A stretch of DNA of 13,754 bases, taken from positions 1-13,754 of the forward strand of contig WAJX01000075.1 of assembly GCA_015523665.1 (NCBI GenBank), given 5' to 3'. Positions 7,121 through 13,661 of the stretch are shown here, piece by piece. The stretch's first letter is position 1. Each line of letters begins with the position of its first letter. The position numbers and the translations under genes are program-made. Origin of the DNA: Ferroglobus sp. GTDB taxonomy: Archaea; Halobacteriota; Archaeoglobi; Archaeoglobales; Archaeoglobaceae. The notes under the pieces are model-generated. The model ran no database searches. It saw only the letters and a program-made list of their open reading frames with translations, and was not told the DNA's origin.

Positions 7121-7207
7121 TTGACACTAAATTAGTCAAGAATTAAAGATAAGATTATTTAAAGATGTCAAGAAATCTTTATATCTTCCTAATGACACGG
7201 ATATCTT
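7121..7207 (+). promoter_or_regulatory. parA promoter with TGAC boxes; candidate autoregulatory or centromere site
   Basis: TTTATAT (7178-7184) is centred about 27 nt before the parA ATG, and no SD is present, so the parA transcript is probably leaderless. A dyad, TAAAGAT (7160-7166) and ATCTTTA (7175-7181), overlaps the TATA box. Four [CTA]TGAC-type elements occur in alternating orientation: TTGAC at 7121, GTCAA at 7135, TGTCA at 7166 and TGACA at 7193. Such arrays suit a ribbon-helix-helix partition protein that both represses its own operon and marks the segregation site. Confidence 0.5.
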
Positions 7208-8002
7208 ATGCTTGTATTATCTGTTGTCAATCGAAAAGGAGGAGTGGGTAAAACAACAACAGTATTTAATCTCTCCTACGCTTTATATTCAAAAGGTATA
7301 AAAACACTCGCAATAGATTTAGACCCCCAAGCCTCTCTAACAACAATTCTAGGCTTTAACCCAGATGAAATAGAAAGTGGGATTGATAAAGTTATTTTAT
7401 CAGCCATCTCTCAAAACGACGTTAATTTTAATGAAATAATACTCCAAACCGATTTAGGATTCTACTTAGCTCCTTCAAAAGAGGAGTTAGAGCTTGCAAA
7501 TGTAATGCTAACGGATAGGTTTGAGAAAGAATTTGTTTTAAAAGAGAAGTTAAATGATGTTTCTGGATTTGACATCGCTATAATAGATTGTCAAACCAGT
7601 ATAAGTCTATTGACTATAAATGCATTAGCAGCTTCGGATTATGTGCTAATACCTGTAGAACTCACATACCTTTCTATGCAAGGATTCGATGCATTAATGA
7701 ATGTCATACTCGAAATTAAACGAAACATCAATCCAAATTTAAAAATTCTTGGTATATTGCCAACAAAATACGATGCAAGATTAAATACAGTGAAAAGATC
7801 AATAAAAGTTTTAGAATCTTTAAAAAAGCATTATAATATTTTTCCACCAGTAAAAAAGACCGTCTCTTTCGACAAATCCATAGAGAGGGGTAAACCAATT
7901 TTTCTGATAGACACTAAATCTGCTAGAGATGCATGTAAAGCTTATGAAAGAGTTGCTGATAAAATTCTCGAAATATTATATGATAGGGAGGTGAGAACAT
8001 GA
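7208..8002 (+). CDS. parA: ParA/SegA-type partition ATPase
   Basis: This is a Walker-type ATPase of the ParA/MinD superfamily (264 aa) that drives segregation of a plasmid or chromosome with a DNA-binding partner. Residues 8-16 carry the deviant Walker A motif RKGGVGKTT, with the signature Lys early in the loop. DLDPQASLT (38-46) is the A' segment. The Walker B strand FDIAIIDCQ (about 121-129) has Cys where most ParA proteins have the DxPP/DCPP Pro. There is no N-terminal HTH, so it belongs to the short ParA type, as archaeal SegA does. Its stop overlaps the ATG of the RHH protein (ATGA at 7999-8002), and a GGGAGGTGA SD inside its end feeds the second gene. Paired with a nearby cdc6 and a gene-free repeat region, it points to a replicon maintenance module. 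Confidence 0.93.
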   Translation: MLVLSVVNRKGGVGKTTTVFNLSYALYSKGIKTLAIDLDPQASLTTILGFNPDEIESGIDKVILSAISQNDVNFNEIILQTDLGFYLAPSKEELELANVMLTDRFEKEFVLKEKLNDVSGFDIAIIDCQTSISLLTINALAASDYVLIPVELTYLSMQGFDALMNVILEIKRNINPNLKILGILPTKYDARLNTVKRSIKVLESLKKHYNIFPPVKKTVSFDKSIERGKPIFLIDTKSARDACKAYERVADKILEILYDREVRT

Positions 8003-8424
8003 AAAGAAAAACAAAAGAAGAAGAAAATGAAGAAAAGCTTTATGAAAAATTGTCTGAATCTCTAGCGAAAAAAGGAGTGGTTAGTGCTATGCTTAATCTC
8101 CCAACCACAAAAAAAGTAGAAATTGTAGAAAAGATGGAAGATTTAAAGATTGAAAGAGATAAAGAATTGAAGACTTCAAGAAAGAAAGAGGTAAAGATAG
8201 AGAAAGTCAAGAAAAATTTCTTTTTATCTAAAGATGCGATTATCTTGCTAGAGGCTATGGCTACAATCGAGAATAAAACCAGAGGGAAAATTATAGAGGA
8301 GGCGATATTGGAGAAATTCATAAAAGTTTTCCAAGAATATGATGAGTTCGATAAAGAGTTGTTTAAAAGAAAATTCTTCCCAGAGATCAGTGAGAATACA
8401 AAAAAACTGATTTTTGCTAAATAG
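7999..8424 (+). CDS. Ribbon-helix-helix partition partner (SegB/ParB-like)
   Basis: This is a 141-residue, highly charged protein co-translated with parA (4-nt overlap, strong SD). Residues 1-70 are Lys/Glu-rich and probably flexible or coiled, as expected for the arm that contacts ParA. Residues about 73-110 (KNFFLSKDAIILLEAMATIENKTRGKIIEEAI and following) fit a ribbon-helix-helix DNA-binding domain: a beta strand, helix A, a turn with N-K-T-R-G, and helix B. The C-terminal tail is helical. Position, size and domain order resemble SegB of archaeal segAB modules, but sequence similarity to it cannot be tested here. It probably binds the repeats upstream of parA. Its stop is 5 nt from the end of the convergent cdc6 gene. 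Confidence 0.75.
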   Translation: MKRKTKEEENEEKLYEKLSESLAKKGVVSAMLNLPTTKKVEIVEKMEDLKIERDKELKTSRKKEVKIEKVKKNFFLSKDAIILLEAMATIENKTRGKIIEEAILEKFIKVFQEYDEFDKELFKRKFFPEISENTKKLIFAK

Positions 8425-8429
8425 ATAAA

Positions 8430-9635
8430 TTAAACCCTTCTTTCTTCAGCTAATTCCTCTTTTAACACACTTATTATCAGATTTCTATCTAGAGTATCGT
8501 TTAAATATAAACTCCAGCGAGTTCCTTTTCCTCTTCCCCTTCCCCTTCTCTCATAGGTTACGAATCCATAAAGTTCAAGATCTCCAAGTAAACTCGACAA
8601 TCTACGATGAGTTAAAGTGTTCCCGGTATATCTCTCAAGATATTCATTACAAAGAGTATATATGCTCCTGGGACTCTCTCCCTCTTTTTTCATCACAGCA
8701 AACAATAACAGTTTTTGAGTTAAACTTAAGTTTCTAATGCTATTCCTTATGAAATCTTCCTCTAGCTTTTTCCTAGCAATTTTTACATGCTCAACTGTAA
8801 CTTTTGAGTTCATTCTTCTAATAGCCTCATCTCCTGCATACATGAGTAAATCTAAAGCATATCTAGCATCTCCCTCTCTATCCATAGCAAAAGCTGCACA
8901 TAATGGTATTACTTCATTGTCTAACACTCCGTCATAAAAAGCCTCTTTAGCCCTGTATTCCAGTATATCTCCTAATTGCTCAGCGTTATATTTCGGAAAA
9001 ACCATTTTAATTGGATTAAATGACGATAAAACCCTTCTATCAGTGATCATATCTAACACATTAATCTTATTTGAAATAGAAATTATACACACTCTCTCCT
9101 CTCTTGAAAGAAAATACAACAAATCGGATTCAGATGGTAACATTTTGTCAATTTCATCAAGAACTATTATTGTAATTTTATCTTTATCGAGCATTCTCCT
9201 AAATCTATTCCAAGCTTCCTTAAATCCAAGTCCTTTAAAACTAACATTCGGATTTAACTCCATAGCTATTTCATTTAAAATTTGAAACTTGGTTCCACTC
9301 GCAACTAGATATGCTATATCCACCTTATCCCCAACAACTCTACTTAATTCTCCAAGAACTTTTTTAACTGTAACAGTTTTTCCTGTGCCTGTATGTCCCA
9401 ATACTAAGATATTCGGTGGAGTGAAATTTTTTATAGCATGTTTAAGATATGATGCCAACTCTTTTAATTCTCCCTCTCTATGAGGTAACCCTTCTGGAAC
9501 AAATCTGTGTGAAAGAGCCTCACGATTTTTATAGATGTCTGGGATTTCATCGAAGATTGATGCCAAGCTACACACCCCCTCATTTCCACTTGTAAAGATT
9601 TCAGCTTGATTCTGATTATACAAGGAGAAATCCAA
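8430..9635 (-). CDS. cdc6: Orc1/Cdc6-family replication initiator
   Basis: This is an AAA+ origin-recognition ATPase of the archaeal Orc1/Cdc6 family (up to 401 aa). In order: an N-terminal segment with VPEGLPHREGELKEL (46-60); Walker A GHTGTGKT (80-87); Walker B IIVLDEID (156-163); sensor 1 IISISNK (184-190); sensor 2 GDARYALDLL (255-264) with Arg258; then a winged helix (about 300-385) with an Arg/Gly-rich RRGRGRGKG wing that should touch DNA. The start is uncertain. TTG at 9635 is the longest but lacks a close SD. TTG at 9566 has GAGGGGGTG 6 nt before it and begins just ahead of the conserved SIFDE...HRFVPEGLPHRE part, giving 378 aa. The sequence looks somewhat divergent, which would suit a plasmid or secondary-origin initiator. 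The gene-free region directly upstream is the probable origin. Confidence 0.92.
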   Translation of the reverse strand: MDFSLYNQNQAEIFTSGNEGVCSLASIFDEIPDIYKNREALSHRFVPEGLPHREGELKELASYLKHAIKNFTPPNILVLGHTGTGKTVTVKKVLGELSRVVGDKVDIAYLVASGTKFQILNEIAMELNPNVSFKGLGFKEAWNRFRRMLDKDKITIIVLDEIDKMLPSESDLLYFLSREERVCIISISNKINVLDMITDRRVLSSFNPIKMVFPKYNAEQLGDILEYRAKEAFYDGVLDNEVIPLCAAFAMDREGDARYALDLLMYAGDEAIRRMNSKVTVEHVKIARKKLEEDFIRNSIRNLSLTQKLLLFAVMKKEGESPRSIYTLCNEYLERYTGNTLTHRRLSSLLGDLELYGFVTYERRGRGRGKGTRWSLYLNDTLDRNLIISVLKEELAEERRV

Positions 9636-9696
9636 GCTTTTCTATATGACCCCTTTACTTCTTCTTGTATTTATCAATTGTGGTTGTATTCCTAGT

Positions 9697-9730
9697 CAGT
9701 TTAAAAAGAAATGGTTTAAACTGAGGGGAT
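9697..9730 (+). repeat. ORB-like element: dyad followed by G-string
   Basis: CAGTTTAAA (9697-9705) and TTTAAACTG (9715-9723) form a perfect 9-bp inverted repeat with a 9-nt spacer, followed immediately by AGGGGAT. A dyad followed by a GGGG string is the known layout of archaeal origin recognition boxes, although the bases differ from the classic TGGAAAC type. A related dyad, GTTTAAA (9746-9752) and TTTAAAC (9767-9773), and a single GTTTAAA (9866-9872) follow. Confidence 0.5.
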
Positions 9731-9810
9731 TTAATTAGAAATGCTGTTTAAAGTGTTAAAAATAAATTTAAACCCTAATAGTAGGAGTTAAAAGTCATAA
9801 CAATGATGGG

Positions 9811-9858
9811 ATTAATTTAAATTATTAAATAATAATTAAATTTATCTTATTTAATTTA
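9811..9858. other. Candidate DNA-unwinding element
   Basis: A 48-bp block has a single G or C (at 9846). It lies between the GTTTAAA dyads and the tandem 14-mer, and is flanked by another GTTTAAA. Its composition and position fit a duplex-unwinding element, but general AT-richness of the genome is an alternative explanation. Confidence 0.45.
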
Positions 9859-9905
9859 CGAAATTGTTTAAATCGATAAGAATGTTACGTCTTAAAAATG
9901 GGGTG

Positions 9906-9933
9906 TCTATCAAAAATTATCTATCAAAAATTA
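9906..9933 (+). repeat. Tandem 14-bp repeat, two perfect copies
   Basis: TCTATCAAAAATTA occurs twice head-to-tail (9906-9919 and 9920-9933) and is preceded by an ATGGGGTG string. Within a probable origin this could be an iteron pair. It may equally be a simple slippage duplication. Confidence 0.75.
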
Positions 9934-10156
9934 AACGAGTTGCTAAAAATGAAGACTGCCATAGCAAACCCTCAAAACCATAATCTAAGTTTGTATATAC
10001 TCTAATCATAAAAATAAAAGTTGTTAGCATAGCGAAAATTAATTGTTTCTGTTTTTAGATGAAAGCGAAAAAGCTCACTTTAAAATAAGAAATAAAATAA
10101 AAATAAGAAGTTGTAAATTGATAAACTCAAGAGTTGATTTAAAAAGTTAGCACATC

Positions 10157-11341
10157 CTAAACCCTATAACTCTTAGGCATTCCTAAAATATGTTCCCCAA
10201 TGTATGCTAAAGCCATTTGTTGAGTTACTGGAGCCAATCTTATCAAATTTATCTCTCTCCACCACCTCTCAACATCGTATTCCTTTGTATAACCATAACC
10301 ACCAAAAATTTGCATTGCCCAGTAAACAGCTTTTATACCAGCCTCAACAGCCACAACTTTTGCCATATTAGCAAAACTCCCAACTTCTCTATAATTTACA
10401 TTGTTATCAAAGAGCCAAGCAGCTTTGAAATTCATAAGCTTAGCTGCCTCTAACATAGCATACGATTCAGCTAACGGAAACTGCAAAGCTTGATAACTAC
10501 CAATAGGGTCAACAAAAACTCTCCTATGCTTTGAGTACTCTATAGCTTTATTTATAGCAAGTTTTGAGATTCCTATCGCCGCTGTTGTGAAACTCATTCT
10601 CTCTGGATTTAATATATCCAAAATTAAATACCAACCTTCATCTTGAGGGGGAATTAAAGAGTCTTCAGGTAATCGAAGGTCGTTAAAACTCACTTCACAT
10701 GTTTTTGAATAATTTATACCATGCTTAGGAATTGGATTAATCCTTATCGCAGGATTTGGAAGTTCAACCAAAAATAAGCTAATTCCATAAGTTCTCCGAG
10801 GGGCTTTTTCTTTAGGTGTAGTCCTAGCTACTATAAGCATACCTCCAGCCCTATCAGCTCCACTGATAAATATCTTATTTCCATTTATTACCCACTCATC
10901 GCCATCTTTTTTAGCCGTAGTTTTAATATTCAGAGTGTTTGTCCCAGCATCAGGTTCTGTCAGAGCCATACAAAATTCCAATTTACCTTTTGCAATTTTA
11001 GGAAGATATTTCTCCTTCTGTTTCTCTGTGCCATGTTTAACAATGGAAAGAGCTCCAAAAACCTCAGTTAGAACAAGATACCAGACTCCAGCCATACCAC
11101 ATCCATTTGCTGCTAATTCTTCCATTGCAATCAGTAATTCAATCATTCCCATTCCTGCCCCTCCATACTCTTCAGGAATAATTATGCCAACAAAACCAGC
11201 ATCGCTTATAGCTCTCCAAAACTCTTCTGCAAATTCTTGTTTTTCCTCCTTTTCTCTCCAATACTCTGGTGGAAAGTCTTCTGCTATCTCTCTTGCAGTA
11301 TCTGCAATCATCCTTTGCTCATCACTCATACTGAATTCCAT
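10157..11341 (-). CDS. Acyl-CoA dehydrogenase with non-canonical active-site position
   Basis: This is an FAD-dependent acyl-CoA dehydrogenase of normal length (394 aa), introducing a 2,3 double bond into an acyl-CoA. It shows the N-terminal helical domain (1-120), the beta-domain motif MALTEPDAGTNT (125-136) and WVINGNKIFISGA (150-162), and the C-terminal helical domain with the FAD/tetramer motif QIFGGYGYTKEYDVERWWREI (344-364, quoted here only as a landmark). The segment that normally carries the catalytic Glu (E-G-T) reads A370-P-V, so that base is missing. Glu247 in NPERM occupies the position used by isovaleryl- and long-chain acyl-CoA dehydrogenases and could replace it. The SD GAGGTGTGA precedes the ATG. 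It is the last gene of the minus-strand thiolase/DUF35 operon, 87 bp after the DUF35 stop, with possible promoter elements in that gap. Confidence 0.92.
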   Translation of the reverse strand: MEFSMSDEQRMIADTAREIAEDFPPEYWREKEEKQEFAEEFWRAISDAGFVGIIIPEEYGGAGMGMIELLIAMEELAANGCGMAGVWYLVLTEVFGALSIVKHGTEKQKEKYLPKIAKGKLEFCMALTEPDAGTNTLNIKTTAKKDGDEWVINGNKIFISGADRAGGMLIVARTTPKEKAPRRTYGISLFLVELPNPAIRINPIPKHGINYSKTCEVSFNDLRLPEDSLIPPQDEGWYLILDILNPERMSFTTAAIGISKLAINKAIEYSKHRRVFVDPIGSYQALQFPLAESYAMLEAAKLMNFKAAWLFDNNVNYREVGSFANMAKVVAVEAGIKAVYWAMQIFGGYGYTKEYDVERWWREINLIRLAPVTQQMALAYIGEHILGMPKSYRV

Positions 11342-11428
11342 TATTCACACCTCAATCTATTAATTTTAACAGATAAGTAACCTAAACTAATTTTAACACA
11401 TAATCAATAAATTTAATTTAGCTCGATT
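11342..11428 (-). promoter_or_regulatory. Spacer with direct repeats upstream of acyl-CoA dehydrogenase
   Basis: The 87-bp gap contains two identical 11-mers, TAATTTTAACA on the plus strand, at 11361-11371 and 11388-11398, 27 bp apart. On the minus strand each reads TGTTAAAATTA and could include a TATA-like element or act as a regulator half-site. It allows separate expression of the dehydrogenase, though read-through from the upstream genes is equally possible. Confidence 0.4.
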
Positions 11429-11899
11429 TTAAGAAGGTTTGAAGTATAGTATATCTGTTATTCTTCCTTCTCTATCCTCCTTTGGTTTTAAAACAGGTTT
11501 CACTCTCATTCCAATAAAAACCTCCTTAATCTCCACTTCCCCAAGCAAGTGAACAATACAACCATCCGTATCATCCAAATCGATTATTGCATAAATTTCT
11601 GGATTTTCAAGAGGTTTTTCATAGCTATCCAAAGTTGCAACAGCAAACGCTCTAACACGCCCTTCTCCACTAATTTCAATGAATTCAGTTTCACTAAAAT
11701 CATACTCACAATATATGCGTGGTGGAAAATACGTTTTCCCACAGTAACTACATTTAGATGCTAAAAATTTTCCTTCATCCTTTAAAGCTTTAAAGAATTT
11801 ATCTCCGGCTTCTCCACTGGTATATATCCAATAAAGCTCAATTTTTCCTTCTACATGCTTAAGCTCCCTAACATTAACAATTTTTTCATTAAAAGTCAT
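11429..11899 (-). CDS. DUF35 protein with one zinc ligand replaced
   Basis: This is the second DUF35 protein of the right operon (156 aa from the ATG at 11899, chosen because GGGTGAT stands just before it; the GTG at 11908 overlaps the SD). The zinc-ribbon ligands are Cys50, Cys53 and Cys64, but the fourth position is Asp67 (CEYD in place of CxxC), so metal binding is altered, weaker or lost. The OB-fold follows, ending in GRITDILYFKP. The protein is clearly paralogous to its upstream neighbour: shared features include LA-x2-C-x2-C, FPPRI-x-C, KPLE-x-P, LGEVE, IGMRV and REG-x-ITDI-x-Y. The two genes are translationally coupled (about 3 nt between stop and ATG). It probably forms a mixed complex with the two thiolase-like proteins, with a structural role. 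Confidence 0.9.
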   Translation of the reverse strand: MTFNEKIVNVRELKHVEGKIELYWIYTSGEAGDKFFKALKDEGKFLASKCSYCGKTYFPPRIYCEYDFSETEFIEISGEGRVRAFAVATLDSYEKPLENPEIYAIIDLDDTDGCIVHLLGEVEIKEVFIGMRVKPVLKPKEDREGRITDILYFKPS

Positions 11900-11900
11900 A

Positions 11901-12449
11901 TCAATCACCCTCAGCAGGTTTCCAGTACATTATGTCCGTAATACTTCCTTCTCTTTCACTCTCAGGCTTCCATACGGCTCTCACCCTCATACCAATGTAA
12001 ACATCCTCAGGTTCAACTTCTCCAAGGATGTGCATAATACCCATTTTTGGTGATGCTCCATCAATAGAGATCACAGCAACAATTATCGGCTTCTCTAATG
12101 GTTTTGCGTCCGGATCTATATAGGATATCGAAAAAGTCTCTACTACACCGCTATCTTTTACTTCACACCATTTATCAATTGGTCTAAAGCAAACCTCACA
12201 GAAAATACGAGGAGGGAAAAGAGTCCTATTACAAGAATAACATTCAGTAGCTAAAAGTTTTCCCTCCTTTAATCCGTTTAAAAACTTACTAATCGCCTGT
12301 CCAGCTGTGAAAGAGTATATTATATTAGGCTTATGTAGATTATAGCTAACTCTTCCTTCTTCTATATCTTCAGCTTTAATCTCCCTTCCCCTAACATAGG
12401 AGGGATAATTTTTCTTGATATTCACATCCATATCCATATCCATTTTCAT
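11901..12449 (-). CDS. DUF35 protein with complete zinc ribbon
   Basis: This is a DUF35 protein of 182 aa from the ATG at 12449. AGGTGATAAAG precedes that ATG, while the GTG at 12458 overlaps the SD and the upstream gene. It carries a longer N-terminal arm than the left-operon DUF35 protein, with a curious MKMDMDMDV start built from a repeated ATGGAT hexamer that offers several in-frame ATGs. The zinc ribbon is intact: Cys70, Cys73, Cys84 and Cys87. The OB-fold has GVVETFSISYIDPDAKPLE and YIGMRVRAVWKP, ending ITDIMYWKP. The close similarity of its core and C-terminus to the next gene indicates an old tandem duplication. It should dock onto one of the upstream thiolase-like proteins. Confidence 0.92.
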   Translation of the reverse strand: MKMDMDMDVNIKKNYPSYVRGREIKAEDIEEGRVSYNLHKPNIIYSFTAGQAISKFLNGLKEGKLLATECYSCNRTLFPPRIFCEVCFRPIDKWCEVKDSGVVETFSISYIDPDAKPLEKPIIVAVISIDGASPKMGIMHILGEVEPEDVYIGMRVRAVWKPESEREGSITDIMYWKPAEGD

Positions 12450-12454
12450 CTTTA

Positions 12455-13657
12455 TCACCTCTTATTAGAGAGAACCATAACAGTACCAATTTGCATCAAA
12501 TCTCCCCAAGCCTGCGCAATTCCAGTTGTTACTTCTTTAGCAACCTGTCTCTTACCAGCTCTATAAGCAAGTTGCCAATATATTTCCGCCACTTTAACAC
12601 CCATCGTTGCAGCTATTGGATTTCCAACTCCCAACAAACCACCACTCGGACAGATAGGTAAATCTCCATCTCTCGCCGTAATTCCCTCTCTTGTGAGGAT
12701 GTGTGCCTCCCCTTTTTTTGCCAATCCTAGTCCCTCCATATGGTGTAATTCCTTATAATCAAACGGATCATAAGGCTCTGCAACATCAACCTCTTTCCTA
12801 GGATTAGTGATGTGAGCCATTTTATAAGCCATTCTTGCTGCTTCAGCTACATATCTCGGGAAATAAAGATCTCTATTGGTCCACCATGTTGTATCCAAAG
12901 CCCAACCAACTCCATTAACCCAAACAGGTTCATCTGTAAGCTGTCTTGCAATATGCGAAGCAACCATCATAATGGCTGAGGCTCCATCACTTGGAGGAGA
13001 TACATCAAGTCTCCTTACTGGTAAAGCCATAGGTTCACTATTGAGGACGTCTTCAACAGTTATTCTAGCTGCAAGCTGAGCTGATGGATGATCTAAAGCA
13101 TTTGCTTTATTTTTAACCGATACCAATGCTATATCTTCATGTTTAATATTATTCACATACATATAACGACGCATCTCCAGAGCAAAAATCCATATTAAGT
13201 TTGGCTTAAGAGGACGCTCAAGAATGGGATCCCATATATATTTAAAAGCTGATTGAGGATGCGGATAACAAGAGGACATCTTCTCTTCACAAACAACTAA
13301 ACATACATCAGCTAAACCACTTGCCACATGCCAGTATCCTGCAATAGGAGCAAAGACGCCAGTACCACCTCCTACAAAAACTCTCATATAAGGTTTATCG
13401 CTTCCTCCAGAACCGTCAAGCAAATACTCCCCTTTCATATGAACCCCATCAAAAGCGTCTGGAGCAGATCCCATCACGACCATATCTACATCTTTAATAC
13501 TCAAACCAGCCTCATCCAAAGCTTGTTTTGCAGCATAATAACTTAACTCCTTTCCAGTCTCATTTAATCTTCTCTTAAAAGTTGTAATACCAGCTCCAAC
13601 TATCGCGACATCCTGTTTTTTATGAAACTTCAAACCCTTTATCCTCTCCACATTCAT
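12455..13657 (-). CDS. Thiolase-like protein without catalytic Cys and His
   Basis: This is a thiolase-superfamily protein of 400 aa. The ATG at 13657 is favoured by spacing from GAGGTGA; an adjacent ATG at 13660 is possible, and the TTG at 13678 would overlap the previous gene. The N-terminal QDVAIVGAGITTFKRR and ALDEAGLSIKDVDMVVMGSA are typical of SCP2-type thiolases. The nucleophile motif reads VGGGTG (95-100), so Cys is replaced by about Gly97. The GHP motif reads GVGNP (Asn at about 346 in place of His). SPPSDGASAIMM and SGGLLG are conserved. Loss of both catalytic residues argues against Claisen condensation or thiolysis. It may be an aldolase-type C-C lyase or a non-catalytic partner of the thiolase-like protein encoded just upstream. 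The stop overlaps the start region of the DUF35 gene, so the subunits are co-translated. Confidence 0.9.
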   Translation of the reverse strand: MNVERIKGLKFHKKQDVAIVGAGITTFKRRLNETGKELSYYAAKQALDEAGLSIKDVDMVVMGSAPDAFDGVHMKGEYLLDGSGGSDKPYMRVFVGGGTGVFAPIAGYWHVASGLADVCLVVCEEKMSSCYPHPQSAFKYIWDPILERPLKPNLIWIFALEMRRYMYVNNIKHEDIALVSVKNKANALDHPSAQLAARITVEDVLNSEPMALPVRRLDVSPPSDGASAIMMVASHIARQLTDEPVWVNGVGWALDTTWWTNRDLYFPRYVAEAARMAYKMAHITNPRKEVDVAEPYDPFDYKELHHMEGLGLAKKGEAHILTREGITARDGDLPICPSGGLLGVGNPIAATMGVKVAEIYWQLAYRAGKRQVAKEVTTGIAQAWGDLMQIGTVMVLSNKR

Positions 13658-13661
13658 CATC

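Larger units (their letters stand above)
9636..10156. other. Candidate replication origin region (gene-free)
   Basis: These 521 bp between cdc6 and the acyl-CoA dehydrogenase gene hold no supported gene. They contain dyads with GTTTAAA arms, a G-string, a nearly pure A/T block and a tandem 14-mer, directly upstream of an Orc1/Cdc6 gene. Archaeal origins are typically found next to their initiator gene with ORB elements and an unwinding region, so this is the best origin candidate. The minus-strand cdc6 promoter must also lie here, possibly GATAAATAC at about 9666-9676. From about 9940 to 10156 only AT-rich sequence and a repeated AGCGAAAA (10031, 10064) are seen. Confidence 0.55.

Noticed and set aside
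10118..10140. AACTC-AA-GAGTT hairpin as a terminator for the acyl-CoA dehydrogenase
   Set aside because: The arms are only 5 bp with a 2-nt loop, too small for a stable stem, and the T-run on the minus strand precedes it instead of following it.
9636..10156. CRISPR array or small hidden gene in the gene-free region
   Set aside because: There are no regularly spaced repeats of 24 bp or more with spacers, and no open frame with a start, SD and reasonable length.
10935..11363. 142-codon plus-strand frame opposite the acyl-CoA dehydrogenase
   Set aside because: It is antisense to conserved motifs of the dehydrogenase and has no SD or domain.
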